From: Spirochaetaceae bacterium
GTDB taxonomy: Bacteria > Spirochaetota > Spirochaetia > Treponematales > Breznakiellaceae
Length of the DNA stretch: 6,708 nucleotides
Reading direction: 5' to 3'
Assembly (NCBI GenBank): GCA_031280705.1
Contig: JAITGJ010000051.1
Location: 1-6,708 of the forward strand
Shown here: piece by piece, positions 1 to 6,062 of the stretch
Numbering within the stretch: the first letter of the stretch is position 1
How the letters are laid out: every line of letters begins with the position of its first letter
Program-made: the position numbers and the translations under genes
Notes under the pieces: generated by a model
Database searches by the model: none
Told to the model about the DNA's origin: nothing
What the model saw: the letters and a program-made list of their open reading frames with translations, nothing else

Positions 1-63
1 TTCTACATTTTCTACCCCGCCCATATCTACCTGCTGTACTTTGCGGCGTATTTTTCGCGGTGA
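1..63 (+). CDS. C-terminal end of a TraX-like membrane protein (partial)
   Basis: The first frame is open from base 1 to a TGA at 61-63 and encodes only the last 20 residues of a gene that begins outside the window. The tail is aromatic and hydrophobic (FYIFYPAHIYLLY, then an alanine/aromatic stretch ending in Ser-Arg). An F-Y-x-F-Y-P-x-H motif followed by a short hydrophobic helix is the usual ending of TraX-family proteins. These are multi-span inner-membrane proteins named after the F-plasmid pilin acetylase and common on bacterial chromosomes. The family call is from memory of that C-terminal pattern and rests on 20 residues. Another acyltransferase-like membrane protein with a similar last helix is possible. 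The gene is on the same strand as the transporter genes but 169 bases away, so co-transcription is uncertain. Confidence 0.5.
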   Translation, partial: FYIFYPAHIYLLYFAAYFSR

Positions 64-161
64 GCAAGAGAACCCGCCGGGGGACACGCCGCCGCCGCGG
101 ACTCCCCGGAACGCGCCCAATTGTTCGCGCCCGGGTTTGGGCGCTCCCTCCCGCCGAACGC

Positions 162-190
162 TTGCAACAAACCCTCCAAACAGGCAGAAT
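162..190 (+). promoter_or_regulatory. Weak candidate sigma-70 promoter for the ABC importer operon
   Basis: TTGCAA (162-167) and CAGAAT (185-190) are separated by 17 bases. Each matches 4 of 6 consensus positions, and the predicted start near 197 gives a leader of about 36 bases. A small perfect hairpin (ACGGGC at 200-205, loop GCG, GCCCGT at 209-214) would lie in that leader, just before the ribosome binding site at 222-228. Nothing better is visible in this GC-rich gap, but matches of this quality also occur by chance. Confidence 0.3.
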
Positions 191-232
191 GGGGGCGGGA
201 CGGGCGCGGCCCGTTACTCTTAAGGGGGAATT

Positions 233-1840
233 ATGAACAAAAAAGTAAATGCGGCCCGGCGGGCCGCAACGCCGCTTCTCGCGGCAATGGCGCTCCTCGC
301 GGCGGCGTTCGTTCTGGGCGGGTGTTCGGGCGGCGGCAAGGGGACGGAAGAAAAGCACCTTATCGTCGCGGCAAATCCGGATCACAAAACGTTTGATCCG
401 GCCCTGGCCTACGAACCGTTCAGCGAGTGGATACTCGCGTCGTGCTACAACAACCTGATGGAGTACGACGGCGGCATCGATAAACTGGTAACCGGCGCCG
501 CGTCGGGCTATGACGTAACCCCGGATGGTACGGTGTACACCTTTTCCCTGCGGCGGGACATTACGTTTTCCACGGGCAATCCGCTTACCTCCCGCGATGT
601 CAAGTGGAGCCATGAACGGATGATCAACCTGAGAGGCTCAGGTTCGTTTATGGCCGAAGGGATTGTGGCTATCGAAACTCCCGATGATTATACGGTGGTT
701 TACCGGCTTGCGGAAAGCGATCCGGCGTTTCCCTACAAGCTGACCTTCGTTGTGTTCAATATTATAGACGCCACGGAAGCGGAAACCCGGGGCGCGGTAA
801 GCGGGCCGGATGCCGGGACCGCCGATACGGCCAAACTCTGGTTCGATACGCATTCCGCCGGGTCCGGGCCGTATCAGATCGTTACCCATACCCCGAATGT
901 GGAGGTTGTGCTGGAGCGGAATCCCCGGTACGGGGGCGCGCGTCCCCACTTTGACCGGGTAACGCTTAAATCCGTGCCCGACCCGAATACCCAGGCGATG
1001 ATGCTCCAGCGGGGAGACGTTGACGTGGCCTTCGATATTGGCCCGGAGCAGGCAAAACAGCTCGCGGGCGTAGCGGGCGTTACGATTATGGACGCCCGGT
1101 CCCTGACGGCAAGTTTTCTCCTGATGAACCGCTCCCCCGCGGTGGGCGGCCCGGCGGCACATCCCCTGGTGCAAAAGGCGATCCGCCTGGCGCTGGATTA
1201 TCCCGGTATTCAGACCATCGCCGGTCCCCGCATGGTAACGCCGCGGGCGCCCTTCCCCATCGGGCTTTCCGGCTCCCTGGGCGAAGCGGATATTTCCGGC
1301 TACCCCCGGACGGCGGAGGCGCGCGCCCTGATGGCGGAGGCGGGCCACGCGGCGGGGTTCAGCACAAAACTGTACGTGCCCACCAACAAGGTGCTCGGCG
1401 TGGACCTGGTACTCATGGCGCAGAAAATCCAGAACGATCTTAAAGCGATCAATATAGCCGTGGAACTGGTTCCCGAAGAGGTAACCATTTCGCTGGATAC
1501 CTACCGCACGGGCAAACAGAGCCTGGGCCTCTGGTACTGGCAGCCCGATTATTACGAGAACACGAGCCAGCTCGCGTTCCTTCCGGGGAACGTGGTGGGG
1601 CTGCGGGCAAACTGGACGGAGGCGATGAACCCCGCGCTCGCCGCGCTGGGCCGGCGGGCGGCCACGGAAGTGGACAACGAAAAACGCAACGCCCTCTACG
1701 CCGAAATTCAGGCGCGCCTGATAGAGGATACGCCCTATGCCATGCTGCTCCAGCACGCAAGCCAGTACGCCGTCCGGACGGGCCTTACGGGCGTGGACTA
1801 CAATATGCAGCGGCTTGACTTTAAGCGCATCGCCGAATAG
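233..1840 (+). CDS. ABC transporter substrate-binding lipoprotein, peptide/nickel type (SBP_bac_5 family)
   Basis: This 535-residue protein captures the solute for a DppA/OppA-type importer on the outer face of the cytoplasmic membrane. Residues 1-30 form a bacterial lipoprotein signal: Lys/Arg-rich start, Ala/Leu-rich core, then LGGC with the probable lipidated Cys31, followed by a flexible Ser/Gly/Lys linker. Residues 96-130 match the family 5 solute-binding signature (PDGTVYTFSLRRDITFSTG, then the N-P-L-T-S-R-D-V block). Residues 208-242 contain the typical SGPY...ERNPRYGG..PHFDRV segment. Length is normal for the family (about 500-550). The ATG at 233 is supported by an AAGGGGG ribosome binding site at 222-228. 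The DppB-like permease gene starts 42 bases downstream, so this is the first gene of the transporter operon. The substrate cannot be read from sequence; oligopeptide or dipeptide is the default, and nickel or an opine-like compound is possible. Confidence 0.93.
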   Translation: MNKKVNAARRAATPLLAAMALLAAAFVLGGCSGGGKGTEEKHLIVAANPDHKTFDPALAYEPFSEWILASCYNNLMEYDGGIDKLVTGAASGYDVTPDGTVYTFSLRRDITFSTGNPLTSRDVKWSHERMINLRGSGSFMAEGIVAIETPDDYTVVYRLAESDPAFPYKLTFVVFNIIDATEAETRGAVSGPDAGTADTAKLWFDTHSAGSGPYQIVTHTPNVEVVLERNPRYGGARPHFDRVTLKSVPDPNTQAMMLQRGDVDVAFDIGPEQAKQLAGVAGVTIMDARSLTASFLLMNRSPAVGGPAAHPLVQKAIRLALDYPGIQTIAGPRMVTPRAPFPIGLSGSLGEADISGYPRTAEARALMAEAGHAAGFSTKLYVPTNKVLGVDLVLMAQKIQNDLKAINIAVELVPEEVTISLDTYRTGKQSLGLWYWQPDYYENTSQLAFLPGNVVGLRANWTEAMNPALAALGRRAATEVDNEKRNALYAEIQARLIEDTPYAMLLQHASQYAVRTGLTGVDYNMQRLDFKRIAE

Positions 1841-1882
1841 GCGCGCGGACGGCCGGATCACGGGAAGAAAAGGAGTGGAGAC

Positions 1883-2896
1883 GTGTTACGCTATCTCGCA
1901 CGGAGGCTTGTGCTCCTTTTCTTTCTGATGATCGGCGTCTCTTTTGTGGTATTTCTGCTTTCCCACGCGGTGCCCTCAGACCCCGTGGCGGCGAATTTAA
2001 GCCAGCGGAGCCTGGGAAACCCGGAACTGGTGGCGGAATTCCGCGCCAAATGGGGGCTGGATCAGCCCTTCCACCGGCAATACGCCGCCTATCTTAAAAA
2101 TCTCCTCCAGGGAAATCTGGGTATTTCCATACGCACCCAGCGCCCGGTGCTGGACGATCTTCTGCGCCATTATCCGGCCACGGTGGAGCTTGCCGTGTTC
2201 GGCATGGCGTTCGCCGTTTTTTTCGGGATGCTTTTTGGAGTGATCTCCGCCATCCGGCGCAATACCCTTTCCGAGCAGCTTTTCCGGGGGATTTCCATTT
2301 TCGGGGTTTCGGTGCCGTCGTTCTGGCTCGCGCTGATCCTGCTCTACGTGTTTTACCTGACGCTGGGTATCGCGCCGGGACCGGGCCGGGTTTCTTCCCG
2401 CGTTACGCCGCCGGCCCATGTTTCGGGGTTTTTTCTGCTTGACGCGCTCCTCGCCGGGAATTTTTCACTCTTTCTCGACGCGCTGCGCCACCTCGTGCTT
2501 CCCGGCGCGTGCCTCGGTATGTTTACGATGGGCCTTATCACGCGGACCACCCGCAGCAGCCTGCTTGAGGCGCTGACGCAGGACTTTGTGCGGACGGCCC
2601 GCGCCAAGGGACTCGCCGAAAAAGACGTGATCCGCAAACACGCCCTGGGGAACGCCCTGCTTCCGGTGGTAACGGTTATCGGCATGGGGTTCAGCAATCT
2701 GCTTTCCGGCATGGTCCTGGTGGAGACGATTTTCGCCTGGCCGGGCATCGGGCAGTACGCGTTCCAGTCCGCCCAAAATCTGGATTTTCCCGCTATTGTG
2801 GGGGTGTCGCTCCTTATCGCCCTTAACTATGTGGGGATCAATTTGTTTATCGATATTTTATACGGGGTGCTCGATCCCCGGGTGCGTTACCGGTGA
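1883..2896 (+). CDS. ABC transporter permease, DppB/OppB type
   Basis: This 337-residue inner-membrane protein is one half of the channel of a peptide-type ABC importer. The N-terminus (MLRYLARRLV, then a hydrophobic span to about residue 27) has the typical R-Y-x-x-R-R-L start of DppB proteins. The 'NPELVAEFRAKWGLDQP' region (46-62) is the usual periplasmic segment after helix 1. Further hydrophobic spans lie near 100-122, 136-165, 205-222, 257-285 and 307-327. The cytoplasmic EAA loop that docks onto the ATPase is clear at 229-262 (EALTQDFVRTARAKGL..., ending HALGNALLP). The C-terminus YGVLDPRVRYR is also typical. The start is GTG at 1883, chosen because AGGAG at 1871-1875 lies 7 bases upstream and the N-terminus fits the family. 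It overlaps the next permease gene by 4 bases. Confidence 0.94.
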   Translation: MLRYLARRLVLLFFLMIGVSFVVFLLSHAVPSDPVAANLSQRSLGNPELVAEFRAKWGLDQPFHRQYAAYLKNLLQGNLGISIRTQRPVLDDLLRHYPATVELAVFGMAFAVFFGMLFGVISAIRRNTLSEQLFRGISIFGVSVPSFWLALILLYVFYLTLGIAPGPGRVSSRVTPPAHVSGFFLLDALLAGNFSLFLDALRHLVLPGACLGMFTMGLITRTTRSSLLEALTQDFVRTARAKGLAEKDVIRKHALGNALLPVVTVIGMGFSNLLSGMVLVETIFAWPGIGQYAFQSAQNLDFPAIVGVSLLIALNYVGINLFIDILYGVLDPRVRYR

Positions 2897-3729
2897 CGGC
2901 GTTTATCCGGCTGTTCCGGCGGAACCGGCTTTTTGCGCTGGGGCTTTTGATCTGCGGCCTGTGGATCGTCCTCGCCCTGCTCGCGCCGCTCATCGCCCCC
3001 TACGACCCCCTCGCGCAGGACCTTGCGGCCCGCTTTGAACCGCCCGGCGCGGCGCATCCGTTCGGCACGGACAGCCTGGGCCGCGACATCCTGAGCCGCG
3101 TCCTGATGGGCGCGCGCGTTTCCATTACCGGGAGCCTCCTTACGATCATTTTCGCGGCGCTTGCCGGCGTCATTTTCGGCGGCATCGCGGGCTATGCGGG
3201 CGGCGTGGTTGACGAAATCATGATGCGCCTTTCGGAACTGGTCCAGGCGTTCCCCACCATTATTCTGGCCATGGTGATTTCGGCGGCGCTGGGACCGAGT
3301 CTGTTCCACACCCTTATCGCCATGGTCATCGTGTGGTGGCCGGGGTTTGCCCGCCTCATGCGGAGCGCCGTGATCCAAATCCGTGGAAGCGAATATATCG
3401 AGGCGTCAAAATCAATGGGCGCGTCGCACCTCCGGGTTTTTTTCCGGGAGATAATCCCCAATTCCGTGGGTTCGGTCCTGGTGATGGCCACCGTGGATTT
3501 TGGCAACGCGATCCTTCTTTTTTCCGGGCTCAGTTTCCTCGGCCTGGGATCGCCGCCCCCCGCCCCCGAATGGGGCGCGATGGTCTCTGACGGCGCGAAT
3601 TACCTTGCCTATTGGTGGCTGGCAACCTTTCCCGGCCTCGGCATCCTCACCATGTCCATCGGCGCGAATTTTATCGGCGACGGTATGCGCGACTACCTCG
3701 ACCCGAAACTGCGCCAAGAAAAGGGATAA
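2893..3729 (+). CDS. ABC transporter permease, DppC/OppC type
   Basis: This 278-residue protein is the partner permease of the preceding DppB-like subunit. It has a first membrane span at about 12-35 and the family hallmark P-Y-D-P-L then HPFGTDSLGRDILSRVL at 55-71. Further spans lie near 80-105, 122-150, 195-217 and 240-263. The EAA loop is at 164-190 (RGSEYIEASKSMGAS..., ending IIPN), and the C-terminus GDGMRDYLDPKL is canonical. The start GTG (2893-2895) overlaps the upstream stop TGA (2894-2896) and has no recognisable ribosome binding site of its own. Translation is therefore probably coupled to the upstream gene, which would keep the two permeases in equal amounts. The gene is complete, with normal length for the family. 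No DppD/DppF-like ATPase gene follows, so the ATPases must be encoded elsewhere. Confidence 0.94.
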   Translation: MTAFIRLFRRNRLFALGLLICGLWIVLALLAPLIAPYDPLAQDLAARFEPPGAAHPFGTDSLGRDILSRVLMGARVSITGSLLTIIFAALAGVIFGGIAGYAGGVVDEIMMRLSELVQAFPTIILAMVISAALGPSLFHTLIAMVIVWWPGFARLMRSAVIQIRGSEYIEASKSMGASHLRVFFREIIPNSVGSVLVMATVDFGNAILLFSGLSFLGLGSPPPAPEWGAMVSDGANYLAYWWLATFPGLGILTMSIGANFIGDGMRDYLDPKLRQEKG

Positions 3730-3807
3730 AAAGCCGTCAAAAAACGCCGCCGTATGGAAAAAATTGTGTATATGTGATAAAATTGTCTCTATGCGGTAAA
3801 ATTTCAC

Positions 3808-3836
3808 TTGACAGGCTCGTAACCGCATGATATGGT
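3808..3836 (+). promoter_or_regulatory. Strong candidate sigma-70 promoter for the beta-helix protein gene
   Basis: A perfect -35 box TTGACA (3808-3813) is followed by a 17-base spacer and TATGGT (3831-3836), a 4-of-6 match to the -10 consensus. The surrounding gap is AT-rich compared with the flanking genes. Transcription would start near 3842-3844, at the left edge of a perfect inverted repeat, giving a leader of about 67 bases. An in-frame ATG at 3832 falls inside the -10 box, so it cannot be the start codon of mRNA made from this promoter. Confidence 0.6.
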
Positions 3837-3842
3837 GAAGAG

Positions 3843-3877
3843 GTCTGTCCATAAAGTAACCGACTTTATGGACAGAC
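3843..3877. repeat. Perfect 15-bp inverted repeat at the predicted transcription start
   Basis: GTCTGTCCATAAAGT (3843-3857) and ACTTTATGGACAGAC (3863-3877) are exact reverse complements separated by 5 bases (AACCG). The element sits right after the -10 box. It could be an operator for a dimeric repressor, a stem-loop at the very 5' end of the mRNA, or two abutting terminal inverted repeats left by an insertion sequence. The sequence alone does not decide. A short related string (TGGACAG at 3901-3907) recurs just before the start codon and may be chance. Confidence 0.85.
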
Positions 3878-3896
3878 ACTATTTAGAGTCTATTTT

Positions 3897-3903
3897 AAGG
3901 TGG
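3897..3903 (+). promoter_or_regulatory. Ribosome binding site that fixes the start at 3910
   Basis: AAGGTGG, one base from the ideal AAGGAGG, lies 6 bases before the ATG at 3910. The longer in-frame start at 3832 has no such site and lies in the promoter. The 3910 start also places the signal peptide at the N-terminus. Confidence 0.75.
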
Positions 3904-3909
3904 ACAGTC

Positions 3910-5886
3910 ATGAAGCATAATTATCACACTACTAAACACGGCGCCCCGGCCAGGCGGGGACGTTTGATGTGCGCCGGGGCGTTTTTGGGCGTCCTTTTCG
4001 CGCTTGTTTTCGCGTCCTGCCTTCCCGCGCAGGGTTTCTGGCATATTGACGATATCGAAAAAACCACGGTGATCAGCGGGAAAGGCGGCATGGTCTGGAA
4101 AGGCTCCTTCGCGGCGCACCCGGAACCGGCTGAAAACGGCTGGGCCTATTACAACACCGCGTCAAAGACGGCCCTGGTGTATGAGAACGGGAACTGGGCC
4201 GTGCTTACCGGCGGCAGCGCCGCTACTTCCTTCTTTTGGCAGGGGAACCGGGCGAATCACGCCGCCCTCACCGGTACGCCGGAGCCCGGCTGGGCGTACT
4301 ACAATGAGGCCGACGATCTGGCGTATATCTACACCGGAAACCAGGCGCAGTATACATCTCCCTATGAGGGCTGGGACGCGCTTTTGGAAACGGGCGTGGT
4401 GTATTTTCTGGTTACTTTTGACGCGCAGGGCGGGAGTTTTGTTTCACCGGTCCTTTTCGCGGCGGAAAGCCAGGCCGTGGAACCCGCCGCCCCCACGCGC
4501 GCGGGGTATGACTTTGCCGGCTGGTACGCGGACGCCGCCGGTATCACCCCCTTCAATTTTCCCTCCCCGCCCGTAACCGGTCCGTTTACCGTGTACGCGC
4601 GCTGGACGGCGATAGCGGACTGGGCCATTAATGTGGAAGACTTTGGCGAAGAAAACCTGCCCGATACGTTCGATATATACAACGCGAACGACTGGATAGC
4701 CGCGGTTAGCGCGGTAAACGCCAATACGCCTCCCAATGAAAACTATGTGTTCAATGTGTGGCGCGGCATTGCCCTGCAAAACAGCAGCGGCAATACGTCC
4801 GGCGCTCCCTTTAACGCGGCCAATCCGCCGGTTACGCGAAGCGGCGTTACCGTGTCGGTGCGGGGAAAGACCGGGTTTGAGTCCATCTCGCTGGTTGATA
4901 ACGGCGTTCTGCTTTATGTTCCCGGGGGCGTAAGGATACTCCTGCGTACCATAACCATCCGCGGACACGGGAGCAACAGCGCTCCGGCGATCTGCGTGAA
5001 CGGCGGGAATTTGGTCATGAAAGGCGGCGCGGCGGCGACCGGCAACTCGAACGCTGCCGCAGCCGGCGGCGTGGCGCTGGTCAATAATAACGGGCTTTTT
5101 GAGATGACGGATAACGCCTTGATATCCGGCGGTACGGCCTCTTACGGCGGCGGGGTTGCCGTACAAGAAGGCGGGCGTCTTACCATGAACGGCTACACCA
5201 TGGTAGCCGGCGGTACGGCCGCTTATGGCGGCGGGGTTGCCGTACGGTCGGCGGGCGCCTTTACCATGAACGGCTACGCCGCGCTATACGGCAATGCATC
5301 AACGAGTGCCGGCAACGGCGGCGGTCTCTATATGGCAGGTTCCAATTCCCGCGCCACGATGAACGGGGAGAGCACGATACGCGCCAATACGGCCCATAAT
5401 AAGGGCGGCGGCGTGTTTGTCGAAGCGGGGCTGTTCGCCATGAACGGGCGCACCATTATCTATGGCAATACCGCCTCAACGAGCCACGGCGGCGGCGTGG
5501 TTGTGCATGGAAGCTTCCAGATGACCGGAGGCACAATATTCGGCGATAGGGCGGATGAGTCATTCAGGATCTGGCGGGCTAATCCCTTCAGGGAGCAGTA
5601 TCCCGGCTTTTACTTCGTTGAGCCGGAGGTAATATTGAGGAATACCGATTACGACTCCGACCACGACCGCGACAACAGCGCCACCGCGTCTCTGTCCATA
5701 GAAAGCCCGGGTACGGCGCAGTACGGGGAGTTTGACAGTAACGGCAGCTTTGTCCCGGTTTCTGGTATCATTGCCACCAGCCTAACTTTCAAAGTGTGGA
5801 ACGGGACCTTCTACACGGGTGTTACGCCGCACGAGTTAGATTATTATCCGGGTACTGATGGTGATGTGCCGGTTATCATCCCGTAG
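3910..5886 (+). CDS. Exported surface protein: WAYYN repeats, InlB B-type repeat and right-handed beta-helix
   Basis: This 658-residue protein is predicted to be exported. Residues 1-42 form a signal with a basic Lys/Arg/His region, a hydrophobic core (about 20-36) and either a loose spirochaete-style lipobox F-A-S-C (Cys37) or a signal peptidase I site near A-Q-G (40-42). Residues 61-165 hold two copies of a roughly 47-residue module. The first has WKG (63-65) and NGWAYYN; the second has WQG (110-112) and PGWAYYN. Residues 168-234 are one Listeria-Bacteroides (InlB B-type) repeat: VTFDAQGG, then PTRAGYDFAGWY, ending VYARWT. Residues about 310-550 look like a right-handed parallel beta-helix with repeated G-G-G-V ... 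M-N-G ... G-N/G-T-A rungs of 26-32 residues. The last ~108 residues are a non-repetitive tail with no recognised anchor, LPXTG or autotransporter barrel. An adhesin or polysaccharide-binding surface role is plausible but unproven; beta-helices also occur in polysaccharide lyases, and I see no catalytic motif. Confidence 0.85.
   Translation: MKHNYHTTKHGAPARRGRLMCAGAFLGVLFALVFASCLPAQGFWHIDDIEKTTVISGKGGMVWKGSFAAHPEPAENGWAYYNTASKTALVYENGNWAVLTGGSAATSFFWQGNRANHAALTGTPEPGWAYYNEADDLAYIYTGNQAQYTSPYEGWDALLETGVVYFLVTFDAQGGSFVSPVLFAAESQAVEPAAPTRAGYDFAGWYADAAGITPFNFPSPPVTGPFTVYARWTAIADWAINVEDFGEENLPDTFDIYNANDWIAAVSAVNANTPPNENYVFNVWRGIALQNSSGNTSGAPFNAANPPVTRSGVTVSVRGKTGFESISLVDNGVLLYVPGGVRILLRTITIRGHGSNSAPAICVNGGNLVMKGGAAATGNSNAAAAGGVALVNNNGLFEMTDNALISGGTASYGGGVAVQEGGRLTMNGYTMVAGGTAAYGGGVAVRSAGAFTMNGYAALYGNASTSAGNGGGLYMAGSNSRATMNGESTIRANTAHNKGGGVFVEAGLFAMNGRTIIYGNTASTSHGGGVVVHGSFQMTGGTIFGDRADESFRIWRANPFREQYPGFYFVEPEVILRNTDYDSDHDRDNSATASLSIESPGTAQYGEFDSNGSFVPVSGIIATSLTFKVWNGTFYTGVTPHELDYYPGTDGDVPVIIP
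4411..4611 (+). other. InlB B-type (Listeria-Bacteroides, Flg_new-like) repeat domain
   Basis: Residues 168-234 of the surface protein carry the full pattern of this ~65-residue beta-grasp-like module: a V-T-F-D-A-Q-G-G opening, A-P-T-R-A-G-Y-D-F-A-G-W-Y in the middle, and F-T-V-Y-A-R-W at the end. Only one copy is present; many proteins carry several. The family is common in secreted proteins of Listeria, Bacteroides, clostridia and treponemes and is usually a spacer or adhesion module. Confidence 0.8.
5068..5550 (+). repeat. Tandem beta-helix rungs, including an 81-bp direct repeat
   Basis: About six successive rungs share a G-G-(G)-V start, a hydrophobic strand, an F/T-x-M-N-G turn and a G-N/G-T-A step. 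Two of them (5126-5206 and 5207-5287) are direct repeats 81 bases apart and keep long identical DNA runs, for example CCGGCGGTACGGCC at 5126 and 5207 and TTACCATGAACGGCTAC-like blocks. Later rungs (from about 5288, 5380 and 5459) are more diverged and vary in length. The DNA similarity of the first pair suggests recent duplication, with possible gain or loss of rungs by recombination. Confidence 0.75.
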
Positions 5887-5898
5887 TACCATTACCCT

Positions 5899-5960
5899 GC
5901 GGCTTTGTGCGGCGTCCAAAATCCGGTCTCCCGGATTTTGGACGCCGGCACATACGCCGC
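5899..5960. terminator. Very long hairpin after the surface-protein gene (terminator or palindromic repeat element)
   Basis: The core is a perfect 16-bp stem, GGCGTCCAAAATCCGG (5911-5926) and CCGGATTTTGGACGCC (5931-5946), with a TCTC loop. It extends past a one-base bulge (G5947) through TGTGC/GCACA (5906-5910 with 5948-5952). After a small internal loop it continues through GCGGC/GCCGC (5899-5903 with 5956-5960), for about 26 paired bases in all. It begins 12 bases after the stop codon, as a terminator would, but no T-run follows on either strand. A protein-assisted terminator, an mRNA 3'-end stabiliser, or a mobile palindromic (REP/MITE-like) unit are all possible. Confidence 0.6.
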
Positions 5961-5994
5961 GCCGCAATCATAATGAGCCATAATATGCAAGCTA

Positions 5995-6003
5995 TGGTAT
6001 ACG
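5995..6003 (+). promoter_or_regulatory. Weak extended -10 promoter candidate just before the poly-C tract
   Basis: TGGTATACG fits an extended -10 element (TG, one base, then TATACG, 4 of 6 matches). No -35 box is visible 17 bases upstream. Transcription would begin at about 6009-6011, at the edge of the poly-C run. Confidence is low because such short matches are common in this AT-rich stretch. Confidence 0.25.
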
Positions 6004-6010
6004 AATGTTA

Positions 6011-6025
6011 CCCCCCCCCCCCCCC
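6011..6025. repeat. Homopolymeric tract of 15 C residues (poly-G on the other strand)
   Basis: Fifteen consecutive C bases lie in the gap between the surface-protein gene and the small membrane-protein gene, 37 bases before the latter's ATG. Runs this long are unstable by slipped-strand mispairing. In Treponema pallidum, poly-G tracts upstream of genes change promoter spacing and expression. Here the tract lies outside any credible coding region, so an effect would be on transcription or the leader. The exact length may also be uncertain because homopolymers are error-prone in sequencing. Confidence 0.9.
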
Positions 6026-6062
6026 ATACAAATATTAAGTACTTTTTCCGGGAGCATACGGC

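Noticed and set aside
77..144. Hairpins in the gap after the TraX-like gene (CCGGGG/CCCCGG around 77-109; GCGCCC/GGGCGC at 127-144) as terminators
   Set aside because: The stems are short or bulged and are not followed by T-runs. In DNA this GC-rich such pairings are expected by chance.
638..1861. Long open frame of 407 codons on the minus strand opposite the substrate-binding protein gene
   Set aside because: It lies antisense to a clearly recognisable family protein. Its product is rich in Arg, Gly and His with no family resemblance, as expected for a shadow frame in GC-rich DNA.
3832..3909. A 26-codon N-terminal extension of the surface protein starting at ATG 3832
   Set aside because: That ATG lies inside the -10 box and has no ribosome binding site, and the extension would translate the palindrome and bury the signal peptide. 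The ATG at 3910 has AAGGTGG in good position. A minus-strand frame across the palindrome yields a look-alike peptide (VHKV..FMDR) simply because the DNA is palindromic.
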